A stretch of DNA of 46,550 bases from an uncultured Prevotellaceae bacterium (GTDB taxonomy: Bacteria; Bacteroidota; Bacteroidia; Bacteroidales; Bacteroidaceae), in contig CALGGJ010000090.1 in NCBI GenBank assembly GCA_937915745.1, positions 1 to 46,550 of the forward strand. The letters are read 5' to 3'. This document shows, one piece after another, positions 26,201 to 34,304 of this stretch. A program made the position numbers and the translations under genes. The notes under the pieces are model-generated. The model worked only from the letters and a program-made list of their open reading frames with translations, made no database searches and had not been told where the DNA came from. Position 1 is the first letter of the stretch, and each line of letters opens with the position of its first letter.

Positions 26201-26966
26201 TTGGCCAAGCAGAGGTGATAACTGGTTGTATCACTGGACTGACAAAGATGGCAAAACTCTATTTGTAGATAATACAGAAGGTGAGGTTACGATTCCGATA
26301 ATTCATCCTGGCGAAAACTACCAAGCTACAAAGGAACTCCGTTACCACCTTAATATAAAAAACGTTGGTCCGAACAAAAGTTCCTGGGCATCTCGCAATT
26401 ATAGCAAAAGCATAAAGGTATATACACGGCCTAAGACACCAAAAAAATTGCAGATGAAAGGCAACGGCACGTCAGGTACGTTTGTTGTTACAATGGAGAA
26501 TTTCCGCGACACAGATTTAAAATACTATCAATATTATCTTATCTTCGGATATACCGACAATGCCGGTCAACATCACGACGTTCATTCCATAAAGCAGGAA
26601 AACGATGGAGAGATACGTTGGGCCATGAATGGTGAAATACCATCTCAATACGTTAACAACGCCTACGTATATACTCTTTGGAAGTATCCTGATGGTGAGG
26701 AAATAACAAGTGGAATGCGTTTCATGCGCAATGACAAACTCGATGATGACTGGGATGGTTCTACCTACGACCGTTCGACTCGTGCGGTCCTATTGGACGA
26801 GGTCTATGTACCTACAGCTATAGAAACGGCAACATCAGACATGGATATCACACCTGTTAACGGTGTATATAATGCTATGGGTCAGAAACAGACAGGCATA
26901 AAGACTGGCCAGATAAATATTGTTGTCGGCAAGGATGGTAGTTCAAAGAAAGTATTAATCAAATGA
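23202..26966 (+). CDS. Giant exported Ig-like repeat protein with T9SS-like tail
   Basis: A 1254-residue exported protein. A signal peptide (to about residue 29, TLAQ) is followed by roughly nine beta-sandwich modules of about 100 residues. Most carry a GGxxxGWxxxW signature (SGGNPDGWEYAW, SGGNPEGWEYSW, SGGQNDGWSVKW, GGYSSGWTFEW) and end in a YPxP-type strand; these resemble PKD/Ig-like folds. The C-terminus (VYNAMGQKQTG ... KKVLIK) resembles a type A T9SS sorting tail, so it is probably delivered to the cell surface. It is followed by an overlapping outer-membrane barrel gene (ATGA), its likely partner. It may be a fibre, stalk or adhesin. No enzyme domain is seen. Confidence 0.82.
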   Translation: MMKINITIRLLSVFLTLIFFSLSLKTLAQSSLSSRFEFQQNAKYEAQGGIVYIIGPINSAKLVLSLENEPDSITEVVSFTIEITNKVKESIHHTLSEGKITIDPYDLPHFSVSQDVDSIFFRIAYKTGVCNSEGIVEETEHNASGLRRLRVLAEAKSDVSLAEQDFHLLPGQHVNITSSHEGGYEDDAQWSIVWKDGDTEISRGALEFTASNVQTPTVHNISMTITNTTPNNKVWYSHTYNYTITEYPSTGVTARTDKRYVLTSNDQQRLSVSASGGNPDGWEYAWSEGGSVLKENKDESFLDYQPKDIKTPTTKIVSVVLRNVATDYSTELYRDTLYFTLSIYPMPIDNTTTDFNLFVKSDTVITFEASTSGGNPEGWEYSWKVDGYEKNTDQIFNYDVVYRDYGKYQDTHVITLSAANYASEVDGKQELYSKNDYSYNVTVYPRPYYKVINGMQEIEVHENGYTAQLDTIEMYVGETVEFSFTTHDGFPNGWTQEWRCLGKTLGNQSTLQYKAETEGTFNIYAHITNTVTQPDDSQNVWFYRVQKYPIIVHPRPIAYFADTHASNDSLNVLTGDSITLTVVQDNIDYSQLKYTWYKNGIKVMTSDTYKYLAELESASEARQDVIKCVVVGSLVNNPSQKVTLTLERKISVWPLPNVAIDSKGNIEQHIETCGGRPMDLSVLHSGGQNDGWSVKWYHGDALLDESEFNLTQLPENPTNSSVRTDTYRVVVTNTVEKVVRLEKEMTFIVDVWPKPEAQLVQEEFIQYYGDSITLTLQATGGYLGADSTWTYTWLFQPLGTAQNPVFVSKKPSINVKVSNPDNGDSNCTYNYYVWVSNKYSDGSLWYRKQHHVVVHAYSRGKIDAVALEKDSVNIYSGHVVKLAAKYMGGYSSGWTFEWTDNGKPMENTNSNPLYITFRPVNISNRNKEAELHTYEVHCVNKIDDNIGCDTTIVYERQIWPIAEFSDDITLRDSNRGVNNPISIREGNRLTLHSDSAKYGYWPSRGDNWLYHWTDKDGKTLFVDNTEGEVTIPIIHPGENYQATKELRYHLNIKNVGPNKSSWASRNYSKSIKVYTRPKTPKKLQMKGNGTSGTFVVTMENFRDTDLKYYQYYLIFGYTDNAGQHHDVHSIKQENDGEIRWAMNGEIPSQYVNNAYVYTLWKYPDGEEITSGMRFMRNDKLDDDWDGSTYDRSTRAVLLDEVYVPTAIETATSDMDITPVNGVYNAMGQKQTGIKTGQINIVVGKDGSSKKVLIK

Positions 26967-28600
26967 TATCGATGAAGAATATGAAAACTATATATAGAGT
27001 TGTTTGCATACTGTGTTTCATCTGCCTGTTGCCAGTGTCACGTCTGTCGGGACAGAATGCAGAAGTGGAGGAAATTGTTCAGAAATGGTATGCCATGGAT
27101 GCGGCAATAGTAACAATCGAACGATATGATCAGTACATTCAAAATTTAAATGACGAGCGGTACTTGTCAGAATTCAAATTCTTGTTCCGAGATGGCAATA
27201 TGCGTATTTACAATGATTTACTTGGATTGAGTTCCCAAAAAGAGCTACAACTTGATGAGTATTGCAAGTTGGTTCAAAGCCTGAATGAACATTTTAATAT
27301 TAGGATAGAGGATGTTAAGATTCTAGATACAGAAAAGGATGCCAACGGAGTATGGAAAATTAAGGTTAAGTTCGGAAAGGCTTTGTCCTATAAAACGTCA
27401 TGTGGCATATACTTGGATTCAGATGAGTTTTTTGGAGCTGTACACCAACTGGATGCAATTATGTCATACAATTCAGATGCCGATAGATGCGTTATAGAAG
27501 CACTCAGGGGACAGATTGAATCTGAACGTAGCCTTGATGATGTGTTTTATGTGTTTCAATCATCTGATAGTTATCGCGATAGTTTGTTAACCTATGAAGA
27601 AGCACCTATTCTAACAAATCAGTATAAACAAGCAATAATAGACGGAACTATCAATGTTGAGGAATTCCATTATCCTGACGCAGATATTCGTGTGATTCCA
27701 AAGGTAAGTAACTGTAATATTGTCACTATTGCCTATAAGCCTATACGTCGCAGGCTGAGACTCAGCTTCGGCTTTGGTCTGGGAAATGAGTATTTGCTTG
27801 ACGGCACAGATGATTATCAACAATACAAGAGTAGTGGTAGTCGCCTTGCACTCGATTATGGATACACTTTCCCTTCACTCAAAAAAGTAAAGACCACATT
27901 ATATACTGGTCTGGGGTTGTCGCAGTCGTCGATAACACTTGGGTTCTACGGTGTGAAAGACTATAATTTCAGTACCACTGCTGATATCGACGGTGATACA
28001 TACATCCGACACTATCAGGGCCTGAGTTTAAATCAGAAGCTAAAGTTGTCAACATTTAGCGTCCCTCTATATCTTGACATCAACATGCCATTTGGCAAAG
28101 TGTTCAATATATATGCACAGTTTGGAGTTTTGGCTCACTATTGTCTCGGTAAAGGATCAGTCGATACAACAACTGGAAACGCATACGTATATGGTATATA
28201 CAATTCCTATAGCAACCTTCGTCTCGACGAACATTGGGGCTACAATGGTTTTGGAAATACTACGTTCTCAAATGCCAACATCGATAACGACTATATACCA
28301 AACGTATCAAAACTCTCGGTCGATGCTCTCGGTGGATTGGGACTCAGATTTAATATTCCTCGCTCAGCTTTTGCATTTGATATGGGTGCTACCATACAAT
28401 ATGGACTGGAGAATATAGTTAATGAAAATCCTAACAAAATAGCAGTTACTTCAGATTCGCATTCTCGTACAAATGCCGTGGTTTATAACACGGTGTCAGG
28501 AACTACATCCACCGAGCATGTGCGCAACCTCACTGAGGGATTGAACAGCATCAAGCGTAAATCAATAAAGTTTAACATCGGTTTGATATATAAATTCTAA
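26963..28600 (+). CDS. Outer-membrane beta-barrel protein
   Basis: A 545-residue exported protein. A signal peptide (ending about RLSGQ) precedes a roughly 240-residue mixed domain. From about residue 260 a beta-barrel begins, with alternating strands such as RRLRLSFGFGLGNEYL, KTTLYTGLGLSQSS and FNIYAQFGVLAHY, ending KFNIGLIYKF with the terminal Phe of outer-membrane proteins. The start overlaps the stop of the Ig-like gene, so the two are translationally coupled. The ATGs at 26972 and 26981 are also possible starts. It most likely holds or exports the Ig-like protein, or anchors the machine in the outer membrane. Confidence 0.78.
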   Translation: MISMKNMKTIYRVVCILCFICLLPVSRLSGQNAEVEEIVQKWYAMDAAIVTIERYDQYIQNLNDERYLSEFKFLFRDGNMRIYNDLLGLSSQKELQLDEYCKLVQSLNEHFNIRIEDVKILDTEKDANGVWKIKVKFGKALSYKTSCGIYLDSDEFFGAVHQLDAIMSYNSDADRCVIEALRGQIESERSLDDVFYVFQSSDSYRDSLLTYEEAPILTNQYKQAIIDGTINVEEFHYPDADIRVIPKVSNCNIVTIAYKPIRRRLRLSFGFGLGNEYLLDGTDDYQQYKSSGSRLALDYGYTFPSLKKVKTTLYTGLGLSQSSITLGFYGVKDYNFSTTADIDGDTYIRHYQGLSLNQKLKLSTFSVPLYLDINMPFGKVFNIYAQFGVLAHYCLGKGSVDTTTGNAYVYGIYNSYSNLRLDEHWGYNGFGNTTFSNANIDNDYIPNVSKLSVDALGGLGLRFNIPRSAFAFDMGATIQYGLENIVNENPNKIAVTSDSHSRTNAVVYNTVSGTTSTEHVRNLTEGLNSIKRKSIKFNIGLIYKF

Positions 28601-28606
28601 CGAAAT

Positions 28607-29437
28607 ATGGAAAGAAAATTCGAATGTAAAAACTGCGGACAGCTTTTTATGGCTGATGATAACAGCCTGGTTGTATGTCCCAAATGTAAAAATGACAATG
28701 TGGATATTGTGAAATCTAGAAACACATTGTGGAAATACATATTATTTGGTTTGGCTATTATAGTATTAATCGTTGTGGGTTATTTCATATTCAATAACGA
28801 TAATATTTCTATAGAGACAAGTAAGGAGTCCCAAGACTATGTTGACTCGGAAAATCCAGAACTTTATCAAAATGAATCATCCGAATCCATTAATTTTTAT
28901 CCAGAGATTGAGATGGGTGATGTGAAACTAGATAGCGCATTATATTTATATTCATTCTCTGTTAAGTTGTTGAATCCTCAAGAAGAGCTTAAGTATAATT
29001 TTGCAATTTTTTCTGTAGATGGCGCAAATCAGATTGCTATAAGTGACAATGGGAAATTCAAAAAGATACCTCCTGCTGATAACCAATATGGTGAATACAC
29101 CATAGTATTGATTGCCAATAATAAAATAGTATGGCGAGAGGCAAAACTTGGTTTTATGAAATTGGAGAAAGTAGATAAATTATCTGTTGCAGAGTTGCAG
29201 AAAATGATTGACAAGCGCGATAGCTCTCTTACTCTAATAAGCAACAAATATTTTTCGCCTGATTATGTAATTGAATACAAAGGACTTAAATACCCAGAAG
29301 ACTACGGAAATAAAATCAATGATGTTTTCTTCTCCCTTGACAATTATATATGGAACTCTGTGACTGTGACCAATCTAAAGTATGACAAGTTGAATCGTAT
29401 AGAGAAGATTATAGTGGATGTTGATGCAGACGAATGA
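28607..29437 (+). CDS. Zinc-ribbon single-pass membrane protein
   Basis: A 276-residue protein of unknown function. A cytoplasmic zinc ribbon (Cys7, Cys10, Cys24, Cys27) precedes a membrane helix at about residues 43-62. The rest is a periplasmic region of about 210 residues, with a beta-rich part (LYLYSFSVKLLNPQEEL ...) and a C-terminal part ending VTNLKYDKLNRIEKIIVDVD. This C-terminal part resembles that of the next gene product (WAGLVVNRVQYNDKGEIS), so the two appear to be paralogues. The zinc ribbon echoes that of the first protein of the run and may dock on the cytoplasmic phospho-module. Confidence 0.75.
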   Translation: MERKFECKNCGQLFMADDNSLVVCPKCKNDNVDIVKSRNTLWKYILFGLAIIVLIVVGYFIFNNDNISIETSKESQDYVDSENPELYQNESSESINFYPEIEMGDVKLDSALYLYSFSVKLLNPQEELKYNFAIFSVDGANQIAISDNGKFKKIPPADNQYGEYTIVLIANNKIVWREAKLGFMKLEKVDKLSVAELQKMIDKRDSSLTLISNKYFSPDYVIEYKGLKYPEDYGNKINDVFFSLDNYIWNSVTVTNLKYDKLNRIEKIIVDVDADE

Positions 29438-29458
29438 CCTTAACTTTATTATTTTCGA

Positions 29459-30235
29459 ATGAAACAGATCATAAAATATATAGGTTTATTTCTGTTATGT
29501 GCAGTTATCGCGTTTTTTGTGCCAACACTTATCGAGACACCTGACACGAGAGGGACCGATATTGCGACAGCGAACGAAACAGATTTATTGAAATCTGATT
29601 CTATTATTGTGGAGGAATCTCAGCCACCTCTTGATATCAGACTTGAAACCATAAGGCAATATAAAAGTGGCAAGCTTTGTGACTTGACTTTAGAATGTGT
29701 TAACGGACTCGAAGGACAGAATATTATATTCTCCATTCCAGAACTTGGAGCTAAATATCGTAATGGCAATGGTGTTTTTAATGGAATAACTTATCCTCAA
29801 TCCGGTTATTTGACCGTAGAATTACTTAATGCAGATTGCGACCCCGAAAGTGTTCTTTTAAGCAAGAGGTTGAGATTGGGAGATGAATTAATAGCAGAAC
29901 CGACATCAAATCCTGTACAGGAAAGCTCTATCATCACTACAAAAAAGCTAACCGCACCTGAGGTTACAGCAATACTTAATGACAGTAGGCGTATTGAGGA
30001 ATTACAGTCACATCGCATAGACGGCATAGTTAAGAATGTTAAATATGTATACGACAATGGAGTTGATCAAAGCAACTCGGAATATACTCCTCCGATTAAA
30101 GACGCGGGAAATATAAAAACAATGCTCCATCAGGAGCTAAAGTGGGCAGGACTAGTTGTAAATAGAGTGCAGTATAATGATAAAGGGGAGATAAGTACTA
30201 TATATCTAACCCCCCAGTTTATAGTTGAGGATTAA
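29459..30235 (+). CDS. Single-pass periplasmic protein, paralogue of the preceding gene
   Basis: A 258-residue protein with an N-terminal membrane helix (about residues 7-26) and a periplasmic domain. It lacks the zinc ribbon of its neighbour but shares the layout: a middle beta-rich domain (LCDLTLECVNGLEGQNIIFSI) and a C-terminal module (APEVTAILNDSRRIEEL ... LVVNRVQYNDKGEISTIYL) similar to residues about 190-276 of the preceding product. No known family is recognised. The duplicate probably forms part of a periplasmic complex with it. Confidence 0.7.
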   Translation: MKQIIKYIGLFLLCAVIAFFVPTLIETPDTRGTDIATANETDLLKSDSIIVEESQPPLDIRLETIRQYKSGKLCDLTLECVNGLEGQNIIFSIPELGAKYRNGNGVFNGITYPQSGYLTVELLNADCDPESVLLSKRLRLGDELIAEPTSNPVQESSIITTKKLTAPEVTAILNDSRRIEELQSHRIDGIVKNVKYVYDNGVDQSNSEYTPPIKDAGNIKTMLHQELKWAGLVVNRVQYNDKGEISTIYLTPQFIVED

Positions 30236-30255
30236 AAAACTAAAAAAACAAAAAC

Positions 30256-30861
30256 ATGAAACAGATTAAAGAAAGATTATTAGTATTGGGGTTATCTCTT
30301 GTACTATGTGGCACTAATATGTATTCGCAGGAATCTTTGCAGGATTTTTGGTTTCTGTACGTTGATCATGAACCTGGCATGGGAACACATTTATTAGACA
30401 AGATTAAAGAGGTTCATAAGGAAGCATTACAGAATGGTCGAGAACTTATTGTATATTTGGCCTCAAACCGTTCGCCAATATTATATCGGGCTAATCATGA
30501 AAATGCAACAGAGGACGATGAAGAATTTAATAAATTGTTTATGGCTATAAACGAGTCGGTTAGTCATACGGTCAAACCTGATGTTGATCGTAAGCAATTG
30601 CTCCAAATGTTTGCCGAAATTTTGTATGGTAAGGAACAGGACAAATTTGATCGTTTGAAAATTACTTTTTTAGTTGGTGAAGAATTTATGAAAGGATATC
30701 ATACAGACTTTTTCGCTCATATATGTGCCATATTAAAGCAGGACCAAAATGGACATGGAATCATAATATCAATTCCTAGATATAACGAGCAGCAGAAAAT
30801 AGATTTCGGTACATATAATCTCATAGATAACTTTGAATCTGTTGTTGAAGTGGCTTGGTAA
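30256..30861 (+). CDS. Exported protein of unknown function
   Basis: A 201-residue protein with a signal peptide (MKQIKERLLVLGLSLVLCGT, cleavage about NMYSQ). The mature part begins FWFLYVDHEPGMGTHLLDKI and contains ELIVYLASNRSPIL and ITFLVGEEFM, alternating strands and helices as in a Rossmann-like or vWA-like fold. A MIDAS motif is not evident, so vWA membership is only a possibility. It sits just before the large vWA protein and may be its partner. Confidence 0.65.
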   Translation: MKQIKERLLVLGLSLVLCGTNMYSQESLQDFWFLYVDHEPGMGTHLLDKIKEVHKEALQNGRELIVYLASNRSPILYRANHENATEDDEEFNKLFMAINESVSHTVKPDVDRKQLLQMFAEILYGKEQDKFDRLKITFLVGEEFMKGYHTDFFAHICAILKQDQNGHGIIISIPRYNEQQKIDFGTYNLIDNFESVVEVAW

Positions 30862-30900
30862 TAATCAATAAATAACAAATAATAAAATACAGAATATAAT

Positions 30901-33393
30901 ATGACTAACATCGGTTCAAAAAACAAAAGTTTATGGCAACTTGCCTCTATGCTATCAGTTTGTTTCTTTTTAACATTTGACAGTTTTGCTCAGCAAATAA
31001 CTCCAAATAATAAGGTATCCGTGTTTCGCCCCGAAATACTTGAAAGAAATCTATTAACTGATGGTCAAATAGAAAGGCTTAAACAATCTGGTGATTGGGG
31101 GCAAAAAGACAATAACAATAATAATCCTGGTTTCTGGGTTGTATATAGTGACCGAGACAATAATAAGCTCTACAAGAATGCCACAGACGATACTCCATTT
31201 ACAGATAATCGAAATAGAGATCAGACTTTGAGCTTTAATGAAAAAGTATATATTGCTGAAATTAATTATAATACCAATAGGGCTCACGTGTTTACAGCAA
31301 CAAAACAGAATAATAAATGGCCCATTATATCAACGATCGGAGCTACTGATAAAGGATGGATTCCCATGGATCATTTGTTATTGTGGCAACAATGTCCTGC
31401 AAATGACCGTGGTATTTTACACAAAGCCCTTTTCTTAACGGATTATGATGATTATAGTAACAAGGACTATGATCCTTATCGCTACAAGAACCCTGAAACT
31501 CAAGAGGGAAAGATCGAATTAAGTTATGATATGAACTTTTATTTCATAATGAAGGATGAATTGATAAACGGTAAGCATTGGTATCTGTTGGCTACAGCAC
31601 CCAAATTGGAGAGTAATGGGTCTTCCGAATACCAATTGTATGGATGGGTAACCAAGGGTAACTTTATTGCATGGGAACAGCGTGAATGTCTGGAACCAGT
31701 TTTTGCTCCCAGCATGTTGAAGGAAATATATGGAACCAATGATATAAAAGAGTCAAAAATTCCGATAGTAGGAGTTAAAGCCAAAATTAGTACATACCTG
31801 CCATTAGGAAAGGTGACAACGTCGGTATCATCCGATTACTACAAATATCGTCTTAATGGTAAATTCCTGCGTATGCCATTGATTGATAAGCCATTGGTAA
31901 ATACCCCCGATAAATATCCTGTGGCTGCATTCGCAACATCAGGTGGGCAAACTTACATACCAGAAAAACCTGGAGACTTTATTGATGTTAACGATATACG
32001 CAAGGAAGCAAATGAACATATCAACCAAATAAATATTATTTTTGTTATAGATGGTACAAATTCTATGCAGCCTTATTTTGCCTCGGCTGTAGAGAGTATA
32101 AACAAAGCCAAGGCTAATTTCCAACTTGAGGATGTTGTTGTCAAAATTGCTGCAGTGATTTATCGCAATAAGAAAGACGGGCAATATGAAACCGAATATA
32201 GGTCGCTTATCGATATTAACAGGAGTTCAGAGCTTTCGAGTTGGTTAGCAAAGGGTGGTGACTACGGTGTGAAAAGTGCTGAACGCATTGTTGAACATGA
32301 GTCTTTATATGCAGGACTGGAACTTGCACTTGATAAGGATAAAATTGGTTTCCAACGCGAGGCATCCAATATAATGCTTGTTATTGGTGACTGTGGTAAT
32401 CTTGCAGACCCATCAAAACAGAAACAAATAATAGCTAAGACATGGGAAAACAATGTTAACATATCGTTTTTCCAAGTGAAATATGAGGGGAGCGATCCTT
32501 GGAGGGATTTTCGGAACCAAATGAATGATATAGTCAGATTTAGTGTAATGTCGAAGCTGGTGATGAAAATTATTACATCACAAGAAGAATACGCACCATA
32601 TGTTAAAGAGAAAATTATCGATGCCAGACCAGGTTTAGGTGGAACTGAGACTATTTGGAAACGTAATGAAAGTGGGTCCAAATACTCTGATTTCTATTTC
32701 GGGGAAGGCAGATATACTCAAGAGGGTAAATCAATGAACAAGGAAGAATTGACTGCATTGATAGAAAACAACTTTGTGAAACAGGCAGCAAGCCTTGAAA
32801 CACGTCGCAGATTTGTTGGTCAACTGTCTTCTGAAGTAAAAAATAGTACATCGAGTATAGATATATCACAATTGCAAGGTGTAGTATCGAAGGAGAGAAT
32901 AGAAGAATGGAAACAATCAGGTGTTTTCTTGTGCTTTGAAGCAAGGGTTGATAAACAAAAAAATAATGTTGACCAGTGGATTCCTGTTGTTATGCTTAGT
33001 CGGGATGAATTACAGAAACTTCTTGAAACATTTAGAAAATTAGATGATTTGGCTGTAGTGAAAGATACAATTAATCGTGAGCCATTCATCAATGCCATGA
33101 AAGAACTTGCTCAGCAAATGACCGGCAACGGCAACATTGGTGATTTGACTGCTGGCCAGATTATGAATATGGCACGTGGCCTGCATGTACAGACCAAGAT
33201 GCAAAGAGATGAAGGATTTAATCTAAAGGACATGGGAACCTCCGATGGAATGCCTAATCGCACCTATCGTAAGTACCTTGAAAACTTTCATGATAGATAT
33301 CAGGATTTAAGAAGGCTCCAATCAGGGTCTGCCTTCACGAAACAAATTGGAGATACTGATTTTTACTGGATACTTGTTGATCAACTGCCATAA
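30901..33393 (+). CDS. Exported von Willebrand factor A domain protein
   Basis: An 830-residue protein with a signal peptide (about residues 1-30, DSFAQQ). The N-terminal 370 residues are beta-rich with no family recognised. A vWA domain lies at about 376-560: NIIFVIDGTNSMQPYF supplies a DxTxS form of the metal-ion-dependent adhesion motif (Asp384, Thr386, Ser388), followed by IMLVIGDCGN. The C-terminal 270 residues are mostly helical. vWA domains bind partners through a divalent cation, as in integrins and in TerY-type bacterial proteins. Here, in the periplasm next to an ABC pair, it may be a substrate-binding or assembly factor. Confidence 0.83.
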   Translation: MTNIGSKNKSLWQLASMLSVCFFLTFDSFAQQITPNNKVSVFRPEILERNLLTDGQIERLKQSGDWGQKDNNNNNPGFWVVYSDRDNNKLYKNATDDTPFTDNRNRDQTLSFNEKVYIAEINYNTNRAHVFTATKQNNKWPIISTIGATDKGWIPMDHLLLWQQCPANDRGILHKALFLTDYDDYSNKDYDPYRYKNPETQEGKIELSYDMNFYFIMKDELINGKHWYLLATAPKLESNGSSEYQLYGWVTKGNFIAWEQRECLEPVFAPSMLKEIYGTNDIKESKIPIVGVKAKISTYLPLGKVTTSVSSDYYKYRLNGKFLRMPLIDKPLVNTPDKYPVAAFATSGGQTYIPEKPGDFIDVNDIRKEANEHINQINIIFVIDGTNSMQPYFASAVESINKAKANFQLEDVVVKIAAVIYRNKKDGQYETEYRSLIDINRSSELSSWLAKGGDYGVKSAERIVEHESLYAGLELALDKDKIGFQREASNIMLVIGDCGNLADPSKQKQIIAKTWENNVNISFFQVKYEGSDPWRDFRNQMNDIVRFSVMSKLVMKIITSQEEYAPYVKEKIIDARPGLGGTETIWKRNESGSKYSDFYFGEGRYTQEGKSMNKEELTALIENNFVKQAASLETRRRFVGQLSSEVKNSTSSIDISQLQGVVSKERIEEWKQSGVFLCFEARVDKQKNNVDQWIPVVMLSRDELQKLLETFRKLDDLAVVKDTINREPFINAMKELAQQMTGNGNIGDLTAGQIMNMARGLHVQTKMQRDEGFNLKDMGTSDGMPNRTYRKYLENFHDRYQDLRRLQSGSAFTKQIGDTDFYWILVDQLP

Positions 33394-33410
33394 GATAAAT
33401 AGAAACAGGA

Positions 33411-34283
33411 ATGACTAATATTCTATATGATATTGAGAACTTACAATGCTCATATATTAAATCAGAACATGAATTGGAGAGAAAAGTGGTCTTAGAGATT
33501 GCCAAGCTTCAAATACCGCGAGGCAAACGTGTGTTCATAGTGGGTGAATCGGGTATAGGTAAGAGTACCATACTCGAAACACTGGGCATGATGAATAATA
33601 CCATTGTGCCAAATCCAAAGTGTCGGTTTATTTTTTATACCAGCGATGAGTCTGAGCCAACTGACATGCAAGATTTGTGGCGAGGAGCAAGGAACAGGCT
33701 GGCAGATTTCCGATTAAAGAACTTCAGCTTCATTTTTCAGAGTACCAACCTAATGAGGAACTTCACGGCATTGGAAAATGTAGCATTTACACGAATGTTG
33801 CAGGGCTATACATCGTTTTCGTGTATGGCACGTACCCGAAAGACGCTTGTTGACTTAGGACTGGAACACATATCTGATAATCGAATGGCCGTTGAACTGT
33901 CAGGCGGTCAACAACAGCGGCTTGCATTTGCGCGTGCCATACTTCCTGACTTTACTGTGCTTTTTGGTGATGAGCCCACTGGTAACTTGGATGCAGAAAC
34001 TGCCTATAGAGTGATGGAGGTACTTAATCAGAAACTTGATGAGCATAAAGGGGCCTCTGCTATCATCGTAAGCCACGACATGCACCTTGCCATCACTTTT
34101 GCAGATATTATAATAAAGATAAAGAAGTGTATGAGGAGTCAGACTGAGTCGCATGGTGAGATACAGACATATGGATTTATTGACGAAAGCTGTGTCTATC
34201 ATAGGTCAGAGTCACATATTTGGAGTAATGGAACTGAATCGAAAGGTGAAGCGGAATTTGAAATATTCCTCCGTACAAGGTAA
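33411..34283 (+). CDS. ABC transporter ATPase (LolD/MacB type)
   Basis: A 290-residue ATPase. Walker A is VGESGIGKST (Lys51), the signature LSGGQQQRLAFARA (from residue 163), Walker B VLFGDEPT (Asp187, Glu188), and the switch His in IIVSHDMHLA. This combination is typical of the LolD/FtsE/MacB group, which drive mechanotransmission or lipoprotein release rather than substrate import. The last about 50 residues beyond the domain are unusual (HGEIQTYGFIDESC ...). It is followed 21 bp later by its permease. Confidence 0.9.
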   Translation: MTNILYDIENLQCSYIKSEHELERKVVLEIAKLQIPRGKRVFIVGESGIGKSTILETLGMMNNTIVPNPKCRFIFYTSDESEPTDMQDLWRGARNRLADFRLKNFSFIFQSTNLMRNFTALENVAFTRMLQGYTSFSCMARTRKTLVDLGLEHISDNRMAVELSGGQQQRLAFARAILPDFTVLFGDEPTGNLDAETAYRVMEVLNQKLDEHKGASAIIVSHDMHLAITFADIIIKIKKCMRSQTESHGEIQTYGFIDESCVYHRSESHIWSNGTESKGEAEFEIFLRTR

Positions 34284-34304
34284 TTTTATTTAATCATCAA
34301 TATA

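Noticed and set aside
30901..33393. TerY-P tellurite-type triad
   Set aside because: The vWA protein is exported and lacks TerY-like size, and no TerC or TerD genes are present; only the vWA/PP2C/kinase combination is shared.
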